A stretch of 64,000 nt of DNA from contig DASZPH010000043.1 in NCBI GenBank assembly GCA_035550375.1, positions 24,837 to 88,836 of the forward strand, written 5' to 3'. This document shows positions 17,927 to 26,790 of this stretch, one piece after another (the first letter of the stretch is position 1; each line of letters starts with the position of its first letter). The position numbers were made by a program, and so were the translations under genes. The notes beneath the pieces are model-generated. The model searched no databases. It was not told the origin of the DNA and saw only the letters and a list, made by a program, of their open reading frames with translations. Source of the stretch: DASSFG01 sp035550375. Its GTDB lineage: Bacteria; Planctomycetota; Planctomycetia; Pirellulales; JAICIG01.

Positions 17927-17954
17927 CCCCGTCACGGAGTGCCGGGGCTACAAT
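17927..17954 (+). repeat. Short palindromic repeat with a -10-like box
   Basis: The arms CCCCGTCAC (17927-17935) and GTGCCGGGG (17939-17947) pair with one mismatch around GGA. The element ends in CTACAAT, where TACAAT (17949-17954) resembles a -10 box 45 nt before the GTG at 18000. A 13-nt part (AGTGCCGGGGCTA) recurs at 4406-4418, again upstream of a gene on the same strand. Confidence 0.5.
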
Positions 17955-17999
17955 GGCACGTCATCCGCACCGACCGTCTTGAATGGTGGAAACGTCAGC

Positions 18000-19847
18000 G
18001 TGTCGCATCTTCGCCGTTTGCCGTTTGCAATTCTTCTCGTTGCAGCGACTGCTCGATCCGACGATTCGGCAACCCTTCATGAATCGCCGATCACACCGGC
18101 CGATCGCGCCCATTGGGCGTTCAAGCCGTTGAGCCGGCCAGAGCCTCCGTGCGTCGACTCCGATACGACAAGCCCGATCGATCGGTTCATCCTTGCGCGC
18201 CTCGCGCGAGAAGGTCTCGCCCCATTGCCGCCAGCCGATCGACGCACGTTGCTGCGACGCGTGACGTTTGATCTACTCGGTTTACCGCCGCGTCCCGAGG
18301 ATATGGCCGCGTTTCTGGCCGACGATTCGCCCCAGGCTTACGAGCACGTCGTCGGCCGGCTCCTCGCCTCGCCAGATTACGGCAGGCGTTGGGCGCAGCA
18401 CTGGCTCGACCTGGCACGCTTTGCCGAGACCGACGGATTCGAGCACGACAAGGTGCGACCCGAAGCCTGGCGGTATCGCGATTGGCTGATCGAAGCGTTA
18501 AACGGCGATATGCCGCTCGACGAGTTCATTCAGTTGCAGATCGCGGGTGACGAGCTTCGCCCGGGCGATCGGCAAGCGGCGATCGCCACCGGGTTCTTGC
18601 TCGCCGGACCCGACATGCCCGACATCAACCTGCTCGAGGAGCGCCGCCACATGGTGCTCAACGAAATCACGGCGACGGTCGGCTCGGCGCTGCTTGGCCT
18701 GCAGGTCGGATGCGCGCAGTGCCACGATCACAAGTTCGACCCGATCAGCCAGGCCGACTTTTATCGACTGCGGGCCATCTTCGAGTCGGCCGAGTTATTC
18801 AAGACGCCTGCCGCCGGCCGCATGGTGACGGAGAGCGGAGCCGTGCCGGTAAGCCACCTGATGATCCGCGGCGACTTTCGCCGGCCCGGCCCGGTTGTCG
18901 AGGGGGCGTTTCCCCGCATCGCCAACCCGTCGGGCGAATCGCTTTCGGCGGCCGGCAAGCCTGGCGGACGACGCACGGCGCTGGCGCGCTGGCTCAGCGA
19001 CGGGCGGCAGCCGCTCACGCCACGAGTGCTGGTGAACTGGGTCTGGCAGCACCACTTTGCTCAGGGCCTCAGCCGCACGCCGGGCGACTTCGGCGTGATG
19101 GGCGACTTGCCAACTCATCCCGAATTGCTCGACTGGCTGGCGACGGAGCTCATCGAGCAAGGTTGGAGCTTGAAACGCATCCACCGCTTGTTGGTGATGA
19201 CCGACGCTTACCGCCGGTCAAGTCGAGCAACTTCAGCCGACGCTCACCAGCTTTGGCAGGCCGCAGTGTCGGCCGATCCACACAACCTTTGGCTATGGCG
19301 GATGAGCCGACGCCGGCTGGAGGGGGAAGCGGTGCGAGACGCCATGCTGGCGGCCGCCGACACGTTGAGCCAAGGTTGCGGCGGGCCGGGAATCATGGCT
19401 CCGTTACCGACGGAGTTAGTGGCGACCTTACTGCCAGGCCAATGGAAGGCCAGCGAGAACCAGGAAGAAATCCACCGGCGGAGCGTCTATTTTTTTGTCC
19501 GCCGGAATCTGCGCTATCCGCTGTTTGAAGTGCTCGATCGACCGGACACAAACGCCTCCTGTCCTCGTCGCAACGTCTCGACTACGGCCCCGCAGGCGCT
19601 CGCGCTGTTGAATTCTGATCTCTCGTTGAGCGCCGCACGCGAACTGGCGGCGTTCGTCGCGGGGCACGCGCCCGCAGACCTGGCCGCACAGGTCAAGCTC
19701 GTCTACCAGCGCACCCTAAGCAGACCACCGACCGGTCGCGAGCTCAACGATGCCACGTCGTTGCTGCAAATGTCCCCTATGGACCCTCCCCTCGTCGCGC
19801 TCTGTCTGGCGATGTTCAACCTGAACGAGTTCATTTACGTCGATTGA
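18000..19847 (+). CDS. DUF1549/DUF1553 protein
   Basis: The protein (615 aa) has a short signal-like N-terminus. A DUF1549 domain follows (SPIDRFILARL, LLRRVTFDLLGLPP, GCAQCHDHKFDPI near residue 235), then a DUF1553 domain (TPRVLVNWVWQHHFAQGL, GDFGVMGDLPTHPELLDWLA, NSDLSLSAARELA). The CxxCH motif might bind haem. I prefer the GTG at 18000, with GGTGGA 10 nt upstream, to the TTG at 17979. Family members are usually 700-1100 aa with an added cytochrome domain, so this one is short, mainly between the two domains. The usual DUF1501 partner is about 7 kb away on the other strand. Function is unknown; the family is found in planctomycetes and relatives. Confidence 0.87.
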   Translation: MSHLRRLPFAILLVAATARSDDSATLHESPITPADRAHWAFKPLSRPEPPCVDSDTTSPIDRFILARLAREGLAPLPPADRRTLLRRVTFDLLGLPPRPEDMAAFLADDSPQAYEHVVGRLLASPDYGRRWAQHWLDLARFAETDGFEHDKVRPEAWRYRDWLIEALNGDMPLDEFIQLQIAGDELRPGDRQAAIATGFLLAGPDMPDINLLEERRHMVLNEITATVGSALLGLQVGCAQCHDHKFDPISQADFYRLRAIFESAELFKTPAAGRMVTESGAVPVSHLMIRGDFRRPGPVVEGAFPRIANPSGESLSAAGKPGGRRTALARWLSDGRQPLTPRVLVNWVWQHHFAQGLSRTPGDFGVMGDLPTHPELLDWLATELIEQGWSLKRIHRLLVMTDAYRRSSRATSADAHQLWQAAVSADPHNLWLWRMSRRRLEGEAVRDAMLAAADTLSQGCGGPGIMAPLPTELVATLLPGQWKASENQEEIHRRSVYFFVRRNLRYPLFEVLDRPDTNASCPRRNVSTTAPQALALLNSDLSLSAARELAAFVAGHAPADLAAQVKLVYQRTLSRPPTGRELNDATSLLQMSPMDPPLVALCLAMFNLNEFIYVD

Positions 19848-19861
19848 ACCGACACAGTCTC

Positions 19862-19982
19862 GTTTAGACGCATTTAGACGGTGGGCAGCGGCGCCCTCGA
19901 AGGTCGACGCGCTCGACCGCCGCGGATCGCACTTCGAGGCACGTAGGCGCAGCCACCGAGCGCCACTGGCTGCCGACTAAAC
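19862..19982. repeat. Imperfect inverted repeat between convergent genes
   Basis: GTTTAG...GGCAGCGGCGCCCTCG on the left pairs imperfectly with CGAGCGCCACTGGCTGCC...CTAAAC on the right. An internal palindrome (GGTCGACGCGCTCGACC) lies at 19902-19918. The element fills the gap between a rightward and a leftward gene. It ends like the element at 57592-57702 (TAAACGA). It may be a dispersed REP-like repeat or a bidirectional terminator. Confidence 0.45.
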
Positions 19983-20028
19983 GACGCGGTGCAGGATCGA
20001 GGCGAAAGCCTCTCGACTGGATTCCGCA

Positions 20029-21672
20029 CTAAGGCAACACGCGCTGGCCCACTGCCGTGTTGAGGCGGAGCATCGCCCGGCGATGGGCGATGGCCGTGTC
20101 GCGATACTGGCGGACGATCTCGTTGTGTTGCCGCTGTGCGTCAAGCACATCGAGAAAGCTCTTTTCTCCTTGCTGAAACAGCTTGATCACGCCTTGGCGC
20201 ACGCGTTCGGATCGCGGAAGGACGGTCTTTTCCAACCGCTCGACCGATTGGCGGCTGATCTGGTATTCCAGAAGCGCCCGGTCGACTTCCGCAATTGCCT
20301 GCCGCTCCATCGCCTGCCAGGCGACGCGCGATTGGGCGACGTTCAGTTGAGCGCGGCGGATGTCGCCCTGGTTGCGATTGTAGAGCGGCATCGTTCCCAA
20401 GAGGCCGAACGAATAGCTAGTTGCGTTTTGTGCTCCGATCGAGTGGTTGTTCTGCAGTTGCCAGGGGGAATAGACGACGAAGATGTCTTCGAAAACTTCC
20501 TTCCGATACACGCGCAAATCGGCCCGCGCCCGCTCGATGCCCAGGCGAAAAGCCGCCAGATCGGGCCGGACCGTCAGTGCCGTCTGCACCAGTTCGTCTC
20601 GCGGCGGTGGAGGAGGCGCCTTGTCGCGAATGACGCCACGAATCTCGAGCCGCTCGGCCGCGTCGGGGGGAATGGCTAGCATGGCCGCCAGTGCGTGCTG
20701 CGCCTGACGAAGCTGATTCTGTGCCCGGTCCAATCCGATCGCGGCCGCGTCGTGTTGGATCGAGATCGTAAGGTGGTCCGGCTCGGTGATCGAACCGGCG
20801 CGCAACTGAACCTCGGCGGTTTCTAGCAGCTTCGCCGAACCGGCCAGACTCGCTTCGGCATAACGGATCGTCTCTCGCGCGACCATCATGTCGACGAAGG
20901 CATTATAAAGGTCGCCGATCGCCAGACGGACGGCGTCCTGGTACTGGGCCTCCAGCACGTTCCGGGCGGCCCGCGCTGCGGCCGTTCGGGCGGCCCGCTT
21001 GTGGTTGACGTCGAAAGGCTGGACGATCGTCACGCTGTAACTGCTGCCGCCAGGCCGCGCTGGCGAGTAAGGAGCGTACGGATAATTGCCGGCCGAGGCG
21101 AAATAGAAGGGATTGCCCCGCAGGTTGGCCGTAATCTCGTCAGCCCGAGCCTGGGGTATCTCGTAGGCTTTGGCTCGCAAGTCGGGATTGTATCGCACCA
21201 GGCGCTCGATGGCCTGTTCCAGCGTGAGGCCGTCGGGCGGACCTTCCACGTCGCCGGCCGGCAGCTCGAGCGGGCCATACAGCGGGGGAAGTTCTTCGAC
21301 TTTTATTTGCGGGTGGGCTACTCCAAGAGGGGCCGCCGAACGCACAATCTGAGGGCCCGGCGCGGATATCGACGAAAGGGCGCTCCCGCCGCCTCCGCGG
21401 AAGTGAAGGGTCGACTGGGCCGGATTGGCATGCTGCGTCAACCCCTTACCCCGGCCACCGGGCTCGTTGGGAAACGCATTCTCTCCCGCGCCGGGCGCCG
21501 CGCCGAGCTTCGACTGCTGACGGCTCTGCTGTTTCTTATTCTGGGCTTTGGAGATGAAGATGATCTCGTCGGTCAACCCGATGAACTGCTGACCCAAAGC
21601 TCCCGGCACACCGAACGGCGCGCCTAAGGCGAGTAATGCCGCCGCCAGAATTCCTTTGGACAAGCGTCTCAT
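20029..21672 (-). CDS. TolC-family outer membrane efflux protein
   Basis: The protein (547 aa) has a signal peptide (MRRLSKGILAAALLALGAPFG). An unusual polar, Gln/Lys/Gly-rich stretch follows (about residues 45-100). The rest, from LTLEQAIERLVRYNPDLRAKAYEI, has two helical-hairpin repeats typical of TolC/CzcC proteins. QNQLRQAQHALAAML and NVAQSRVAWQAMERQAIAEV are its coiled-coil parts. Such proteins form trimeric channels in the outer membrane. No periplasmic adaptor or inner-membrane pump gene is next to it. Confidence 0.88.
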   Translation of the reverse strand: MRRLSKGILAAALLALGAPFGVPGALGQQFIGLTDEIIFISKAQNKKQQSRQQSKLGAAPGAGENAFPNEPGGRGKGLTQHANPAQSTLHFRGGGGSALSSISAPGPQIVRSAAPLGVAHPQIKVEELPPLYGPLELPAGDVEGPPDGLTLEQAIERLVRYNPDLRAKAYEIPQARADEITANLRGNPFYFASAGNYPYAPYSPARPGGSSYSVTIVQPFDVNHKRAARTAAARAARNVLEAQYQDAVRLAIGDLYNAFVDMMVARETIRYAEASLAGSAKLLETAEVQLRAGSITEPDHLTISIQHDAAAIGLDRAQNQLRQAQHALAAMLAIPPDAAERLEIRGVIRDKAPPPPPRDELVQTALTVRPDLAAFRLGIERARADLRVYRKEVFEDIFVVYSPWQLQNNHSIGAQNATSYSFGLLGTMPLYNRNQGDIRRAQLNVAQSRVAWQAMERQAIAEVDRALLEYQISRQSVERLEKTVLPRSERVRQGVIKLFQQGEKSFLDVLDAQRQHNEIVRQYRDTAIAHRRAMLRLNTAVGQRVLP

Positions 21673-21770
21673 CAGGCGGGAACTTGAGGAAATTTGGCCG
21701 GAAACGCACTCTCCGCTCTTCAGGTTTGTCGGCTATTCCGTGCGGGCCGATTGAGCCGAAATCGCTGACA

Positions 21771-22718
21771 TTAGGGGTCGGATAATTTACACGCTAGGCC
21801 CGAGTGGTCGGAAAGCGAGCCTTCCGGCACGCCGCCGTCCAGATAGCGCAAGACCTGGATGTGTTGAAGGACCCGGTTTGGATCGAGCGACGGGCCGCAA
21901 GCGAGCCAGATGTAGTCAATCCGCTGCCCGCCGTCGTCGGCCAGCGGGTCGCTCGTTCCGCCGGCGCCGGTTCCTGCGGTTGCCCAGGCGTCGACCCAAT
22001 CGAGGCCCGATGCCGCCAAGGAAGCCACCAGTTGCGTATAGGACGAATCGGTTGCGAAAGGGCTTGAGTCAGCCGGCACGTTCAAGTCGCCCATCAAGAG
22101 GACCATCCGGTCGCCGCCGGCGTGCGTGCGAATGAACCCGGACAACTGGCGCAGTTGGCCGGCGCGAGCCGCGGCGGAACGGCTGTCCAAGTGGGTCAGA
22201 AAACAATCGATGCCCAGCGGCGGGGCGTCACGCACACGGAGCCTCGCGTGAATCGCGCCCTTGGCGGCGAAGGCGTCGGCGCGAAATCCGTGAGTGATGA
22301 AGCGCGAGGCGTGGTCGTAGGTGATGGCGTGGTGCGCCTCGACGGGAAAGCGGCTCAAGAGCAACAGGCCGCTGTTGGTCAGACCCTTGAGCGGCGGTTT
22401 CTTCGTCCAGACCACGTGGTACCTGCCGCCGGTCGCTTCGGCCGCCTCAACGAGAGCCTGGCGACGGCGGTCGTCGAAGACTTCGCAAAGCCCGACGAGA
22501 TCAAAGGCGGCGACCCGGGCGCCGATCGTCCGGGCGCGATAATCACCTCGTCCACGACGGGAGGCGAACGGTTCGCTAATTCGCGGCAGCAGATGCGTGT
22601 TGTAGGTCAGTACTTTCAGATTGAATCCGACCTTCGAGCCGTCGGGCCGGGTGCCCCACAACATGGTGCTCATCGCGGCCAAAACAACGGCCAGATTTAC
22701 GTGGGCGGATTTGCACAT
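21771..22718 (-). CDS. Exported endonuclease/exonuclease/phosphatase-fold protein
   Basis: The protein (315 aa) has a weak signal peptide (residues 1-24). The catalytic landmarks of the fold are present: LTYNTHLLP with the first Asn, GLCEVF with the metal-binding Glu, FLTHLDS, GDLNVPADS with the Asp/Asn pair, IDYIW, and the final LSDHSGL with Asp-His. Relatives include bacterial sphingomyelinases, phosphodiesterases and secreted nucleases. I cannot tell which substrate is used. The gene lies downstream of, and on the same strand as, a 62-aa gene. Confidence 0.85.
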   Translation of the reverse strand: MCKSAHVNLAVVLAAMSTMLWGTRPDGSKVGFNLKVLTYNTHLLPRISEPFASRRGRGDYRARTIGARVAAFDLVGLCEVFDDRRRQALVEAAEATGGRYHVVWTKKPPLKGLTNSGLLLLSRFPVEAHHAITYDHASRFITHGFRADAFAAKGAIHARLRVRDAPPLGIDCFLTHLDSRSAAARAGQLRQLSGFIRTHAGGDRMVLLMGDLNVPADSSPFATDSSYTQLVASLAASGLDWVDAWATAGTGAGGTSDPLADDGGQRIDYIWLACGPSLDPNRVLQHIQVLRYLDGGVPEGSLSDHSGLACKLSDP

Positions 22719-22804
22719 CCCGACTCAGGAAGAACTGCGGGTGATAGGACCGGCACGTCTCGCTAACCAAGCGGCTTGTCGAGCCGGCCGGGCAGTTAGA
22801 CCCG

Positions 22805-22993
22805 CTACAAGGCTTCGATGCTGTTGATGTGAACCAGCGCGCCATGAATGATGCGATCAGTCTCAGGGTAGGAGATCGCTATACGAGTCTTGGCGATGGC
22901 GAAGTTCTCAGGGTGCCTCACCGCACAAACTTCGCCGTTCGAAAGGCGAATCTCAAACGGCTCACGACATAACCGCTCTCGAAAGGTGTCCAT
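22805..22993 (-). CDS. Small conserved-looking hypothetical protein
   Basis: The protein (62 aa) starts MDTFRERLCREPFEIRL; two further in-frame ATGs lie 6 and 18 nt upstream. It has the beta-rich pattern of small planctomycete proteins of the type F-x-I/L-x-x-S/T-x-G...V-x-HPE (here FEIRLSNGEVCAVRHPENFAI). These end with an isoleucine-rich strand (VHINSIEAL). No function is known. It is too short for a firm call, but the HPE motif and composition argue that it is a real gene. Confidence 0.6.
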   Translation of the reverse strand: MDTFRERLCREPFEIRLSNGEVCAVRHPENFAIAKTRIAISYPETDRIIHGALVHINSIEAL

Positions 22994-23153
22994 GTTCATG
23001 ATGATATGCAACTCGCTACGCCCCCGGCACGGTGATCGGAGAAGTCCCTCTCGGCACTGTTCGTAAGTCGATCAACCCAGCGACGGCGCGGCCATCGTGA
23101 GTAAGGCGGCTGACCGATGGTTGAACGAGCAAATCGCCGAACAACCGCGAAAC

Positions 23154-23201
23154 TAAAAAAAGCGAGCCCGAGACCAACCCGATTGCTGGCCCCGGGCTCG
23201 C
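23154..23201 (-). terminator. Rho-independent terminator after clpX
   Basis: On the minus strand, arms GCGAGCCCG and CGGGCTCGC (23193-23201 and 23162-23170) form a perfect 9-bp stem with a 22-nt loop, followed by a run of seven Ts. It lies 72 nt past the clpX stop. Confidence 0.85.
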
Positions 23202-23273
23202 GCACGTTGAAAGCGCAGACTTGACCCTCACCTGCGGCTGGCAAAACGCGACAGCCGGGGATGAGATTGAACG

Positions 23274-24563
23274 TCACGCGCTCTTCTGTATCGGTTCGAC
23301 CAGCGGAAACACCGACTCCCGCCCCCGCACGACTTCTGGCGTGATCAGGTATCGCTTGCCGGCCCCCTGGTCGGGCAGGTCGAACATCACGTCGAGCATG
23401 ATCTCTTCGATTATCGACCGTAAACCCCTGGCGCCTGTTTCTTTTTCCTGGGCACGCTCGGCCACCGCACGCAAGGCCTCCTGCGTGAAGTGCAGCTCCG
23501 CGCTCTCCATCTCGAAAAGCTTCTGGTACTGGCGAACCAGCGCGTTACGCGGCTCTTGTAGAACCCGAACCAGCGCGTCGGTATCTAGCGGCTGCAGCGC
23601 AGAGATGACGGGCAAGCGGCCGACCAGTTCGGGGATCAAGCCAAACTCCAGCACGTCGTCGCTGGTGACTTGCGGCAGCAGGGTGGCCAGATCGCTGTCG
23701 CTATGCTGGGATGTGCCCTCCTGGCCGAAGCCGATCGTTCGTCGGCCCAGTCGCTTGGCGATGATTTTCTCCAACCCCACGAACGTGCCGCCGCAGATGA
23801 ACAGGATGTTGCTGGTGTCCATCTGGATGTACTGCTGCTCGGGGTGCTTCCGCCCGCCCTGCGGCGGAACGTTGGCCATCGTCCCTTCGAGCATTTTTAG
23901 AAGGGCTTGCTGCACCCCTTCGCCCGACACGTCGCGGGTGATCGACACGTTCTGGCTCGTCTTGCCGATCTTGTCGATCTCGTCGATATAGAGCACGCCC
24001 CGTTGGGCGCTCTCCAGATCGAAGTCAGCGGCGTGCAGCAGCTTGAGCAAGAGGTTCTCGACATCTTCGCCGACGTAGCCGGCTTCGGTCAGGGTGGTGG
24101 CGTCGCCGATGGCGAAGGGAACGTTGAGCATGCGCGCCAGGGTGCGGGCCAAGAGCGTCTTGCCCGAACCGGTGGGCCCGATCAGCAGGATATTCGACTT
24201 GTCGATTTCGACGTCGGCCCCCTCGTTGCCCAGCATCAAGCGCTTGTAATGCGTGTGGACGGCGACCGAGAGGACCTTTTTGGCCGATTCCTGCCCGATG
24301 ACGTATTCGTCGAGCTTGGTCTTGATTTCTCGCGGGGCGGGCACCTTGTTGAACAGCGGCTTGCTGCTGCCACGCCGTCGCCGTTCCTGGTCGAGGATCG
24401 ACTGGCAAAGCTCGATGCATTCACCGCAGATGTAAACGTCGCCCGGCCCTTCGACAAGCGGCCCGACGTCACGGTAGCTCTTGCGGCAAAACGAACAGAA
24501 CGCGTTCTTCTTGGTGGTACCGCCACCGCGGCGACCTCCGGTCACGTCCCTACTCGAGGGCAT
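23274..24563 (-). CDS. clpX: ATP-dependent Clp protease ATP-binding subunit ClpX
   Basis: The protein (429 aa) is the AAA+ unfoldase that feeds substrates to ClpP. The N-terminal zinc finger uses C23, C26, C46 and C49 (FCSFC, ICGEC). The Walker A motif GPTGSGKT is near residues 127-134, the pore loop GYVGED follows, and the Walker B is LYIDEIDK. An IGFG motif (TIGFGQ) in the loop that docks on ClpP is present. GAGGAG-type spacing (AAAGGAG, 5 nt from ATG) supports the start. A Gly/Arg-rich leader of about 19 residues precedes the zinc finger. No clpP or tig gene is adjacent, unlike in many bacteria. Confidence 0.97.
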   Translation of the reverse strand: MPSSRDVTGGRRGGGTTKKNAFCSFCRKSYRDVGPLVEGPGDVYICGECIELCQSILDQERRRRGSSKPLFNKVPAPREIKTKLDEYVIGQESAKKVLSVAVHTHYKRLMLGNEGADVEIDKSNILLIGPTGSGKTLLARTLARMLNVPFAIGDATTLTEAGYVGEDVENLLLKLLHAADFDLESAQRGVLYIDEIDKIGKTSQNVSITRDVSGEGVQQALLKMLEGTMANVPPQGGRKHPEQQYIQMDTSNILFICGGTFVGLEKIIAKRLGRRTIGFGQEGTSQHSDSDLATLLPQVTSDDVLEFGLIPELVGRLPVISALQPLDTDALVRVLQEPRNALVRQYQKLFEMESAELHFTQEALRAVAERAQEKETGARGLRSIIEEIMLDVMFDLPDQGAGKRYLITPEVVRGRESVFPLVEPIQKSA

Positions 24564-24995
24564 GCTAGCTCCTTTCCGCTGGCCACTGCCGCCGCACGCT
24601 CGTGGCGGAAGGCAAGTGGTTGATCCTCAATGTTGTCGCTCGAGTGGCCAGCGTTCCGATCGTTTCCCGCTTGCCGGGCAAGCGGTCCACCAAGGGTGTG
24701 GCCTGGGACATCCCTGTCCGCGATTGGTTCGAGCCGTCCCAAGTCTCCCCGCGACTCCCTGCCCCTTCGCGCCTCTCGGCTTTGCGTCCGATGAAAGATA
24801 CTTCGCTGATCAAAGACATGGCATTCTTCAAAACAGCAAATGCTTTCGACCGAGCCATTCCGCCGCGGCACGATTTGAATACGTGCCGCGAGCATCCGGT
24901 GTTTTCCCAGCGGACGAAAAATCGCCGCCCCGATCTCTGCCGGGACGTTAAAACCGCATCAATCCCTGTCCTGGGCAAGTTCGGCAAAGGGCGTC
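24564..24995. other. 432-nt gap without a supported gene
   Basis: This region holds the upstream sequence of leftward clpX and the downstream end of a leftward small gene. Several open frames exist on both strands, but none has a ribosome site or a family resemblance. An AT-richer stretch around 24795-24850 may hold the clpX promoter; I cannot fix its boxes. Confidence 0.4.
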
Positions 24996-25259
24996 CTAAC
25001 CCTCTTTGCCCTTACCCTTTATCTCTCGCTGGAGGCGCGCCGCCAACGTCGCTTTTATAGTTCGGTATTCCTCGTCGCTTAGCTCACCCTGTGAGTGCAA
25101 TTCGCGAAAATTCGACATGATGTCGTGCGTCCTCGCCTCACTTTCCGACAAGGTCCGGCGCACCGCCAGTACCACGTAGATTCCCACCGCTGCCAGCGCA
25201 GCGCAAACTGCCATCCAGATGACCGCCTGTGCCGCGGCGCTGTGCAAAAAGTCAGGCAT
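24996..25259 (-). CDS. Small membrane protein with SHOCT-like tail
   Basis: The protein (87 aa) starts at ATG 25259 (MPDFLHSAAAQ), followed by one membrane helix (VIWMAVCAALAAVGIYVVLAV). The cytoplasmic tail NFRELHSQGELSDEEYRTIKATLAARLQ resembles the SHOCT motif (short C-terminal oligomerisation-type helix pair). A longer frame upstream to 25547 reads through the start of the SDR gene and is rejected. Function is unknown. Confidence 0.72.
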   Translation of the reverse strand: MPDFLHSAAAQAVIWMAVCAALAAVGIYVVLAVRRTLSESEARTHDIMSNFRELHSQGELSDEEYRTIKATLAARLQREIKGKGKEG

Positions 25260-25427
25260 CCGACCGCGCCTGGGCGGACTGCCGCCTCTAGGTCTACCGA
25301 TCCCCTTTAACTTATCAATTATGCGCCTTTGGCCAGACCGCGTAAAGCAGCCTGCGGACGCTTCCTGTGCTTCGCGGTCGTTGGCGTCGGTTGCATTTCG
25401 CTGCAAAATATTTAAGGTTGGCTCATT

Positions 25428-26156
25428 ATGAGAAGACTCTCCAATCGGGTAGCAATTGTTACGGGTGCCGGCCGCGGCTTGGGAAGGGCTATTGCGCGCG
25501 GACTGGCGCGTGAGGGAGCGAACCTGGTGCTCGCGGCGCGGAGCCAAAACGAGCTTTCCGCGGCGGCCGATGAGCTGACCTCAAGTGACGTGGGTGTCCT
25601 CACTGTGGCCGGCGATGTGGTCGACGAACACTACGTCGATGACCTGTTTCGGCAGTCGCTCGACCGATTCGGGCAGATCGACCTGGTGGTCAATAACGCC
25701 GGGGCCTTCGACGGCGGTCCGCTCGACGAGCTCTCGGTCGAGGCCTGGGACAAGGTGATCGCCGTCAACCTCCGCGGCCCTTTTCTTTGCACCCGCGCGG
25801 CGATGCGCGTCATGAAGCGGCAACGGGGCGGTCGCATCATCAACATCGGTTCCATCTCGGCACAGCGGGTGCGTCACCACTCGGCCCCCTACTCCGCGTC
25901 GAAGCACGGTCTGTGGGGTCTGACGCAGGTGACGGCCCTAGAGGGCCGGGAATTCGGCATCACCTGCTGCTGCCTCCATCCGGGAAACATTTACGTCGAG
26001 CGCCGCCACACCGACAAACCGGAAGACGCCGAGCCGATGATGACGTCCGACGAGGTTGCCGAAGTGGCCGTGCTCATGGCCGCGTTGCCGCCGCACGTCG
26101 AAATGCTCGAGGCGATCGTATTGCCCCACGAGCAGCTTTACGTGGGACGAGGGTAA
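25428..26156 (+). CDS. Short-chain dehydrogenase/reductase
   Basis: The protein (242 aa) is a classical SDR. The NAD(P)-binding TGAGRGLG is at residues 12-19 and NNAG near 88-91. The catalytic Ser is in GSISAQ, and the YxxxK motif is YSASK with Y155 and K159. ARSQNEL in place of an acidic residue after strand 2 favours NADP(H). The likely reaction is reduction of a 3-oxo group, but the substrate cannot be read from the sequence. It stands alone between small genes. Confidence 0.92.
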   Translation: MRRLSNRVAIVTGAGRGLGRAIARGLAREGANLVLAARSQNELSAAADELTSSDVGVLTVAGDVVDEHYVDDLFRQSLDRFGQIDLVVNNAGAFDGGPLDELSVEAWDKVIAVNLRGPFLCTRAAMRVMKRQRGGRIINIGSISAQRVRHHSAPYSASKHGLWGLTQVTALEGREFGITCCCLHPGNIYVERRHTDKPEDAEPMMTSDEVAEVAVLMAALPPHVEMLEAIVLPHEQLYVGRG

Positions 26157-26193
26157 AAACCTTCGCCAAAGTGGGAGCAGGAGGCGAGTCAGC

Positions 26194-26571
26194 CTACTTC
26201 GCGCTGGACCGTTGGCTCCGCGTGGAGCTGCTCGTCGGACGGCCGAGCGTCTTGACAGCCTTGTCGGGATCGATTCCCATCTGCAACTCGCGCAGATACC
26301 TCTGCGCGGGCCCCTTCTCCTTGCCGTCGATCTTGCCATTCTTGTTCGCGTCGAACCGCTTCATGAAGGCGTCGTATTCCGCCTTCTGTTCCTGCTGCAT
26401 GGCCTGCATTTGCTTCTGCGTCGCCTTCATCTGCTGCTGCATGAACCTTTGATAGGCACCATAGCCGCCGCCTCGGGCCGAAACGTCTGCGGCGGACAGA
26501 AACAGGGTCGCCGCGAACACGGCGGCAGAGATCGTCGAAAAAACAGGCATCCAACCGCGGGCGACAGTCAT
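26194..26571 (-). CDS. Exported EF-hand-like protein
   Basis: The protein (125 aa) has a signal peptide (residues 1-32). A Gln/Met-rich helix follows (QQQMKATQKQMQAMQQEQ), then one EF-hand loop DANKNGKIDGKE that fits DxNxDGxI-type calcium binding with Asn at position 3. Only one loop is present, so it would need to dimerise or use a degenerate partner. Secreted single- and double-EF-hand proteins are common in planctomycetes. The role is unknown. Confidence 0.78.
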   Translation of the reverse strand: MTVARGWMPVFSTISAAVFAATLFLSAADVSARGGGYGAYQRFMQQQMKATQKQMQAMQQEQKAEYDAFMKRFDANKNGKIDGKEKGPAQRYLRELQMGIDPDKAVKTLGRPTSSSTRSQRSSAK

Positions 26572-26790
26572 AGTTGGGGTTGCAATAGGTTGGCAGGGCG
26601 TTCCACGGAACCCGGTAACCGCTATTATCTATGAAACCCGAAATATGAGCAATTGTTCCGCCGCTCGGCCGCCAGGCGTGAATCGTGAAGAATCCGTCAG
26701 GTGATCCTTGCCCTCTGTTTGCTGTTCGGGCGAGCGGAACCGAGTTATTTTTCGTCCGGCGAGTTGCCCGCCGCACGTTCCAGTCGACCT

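Noticed and set aside
25260..25547. Long upstream extension of the SHOCT-like small protein
   Set aside because: It reads across the start of the SDR gene and adds no plausible domain; the ATG at 25259 begins the membrane protein.
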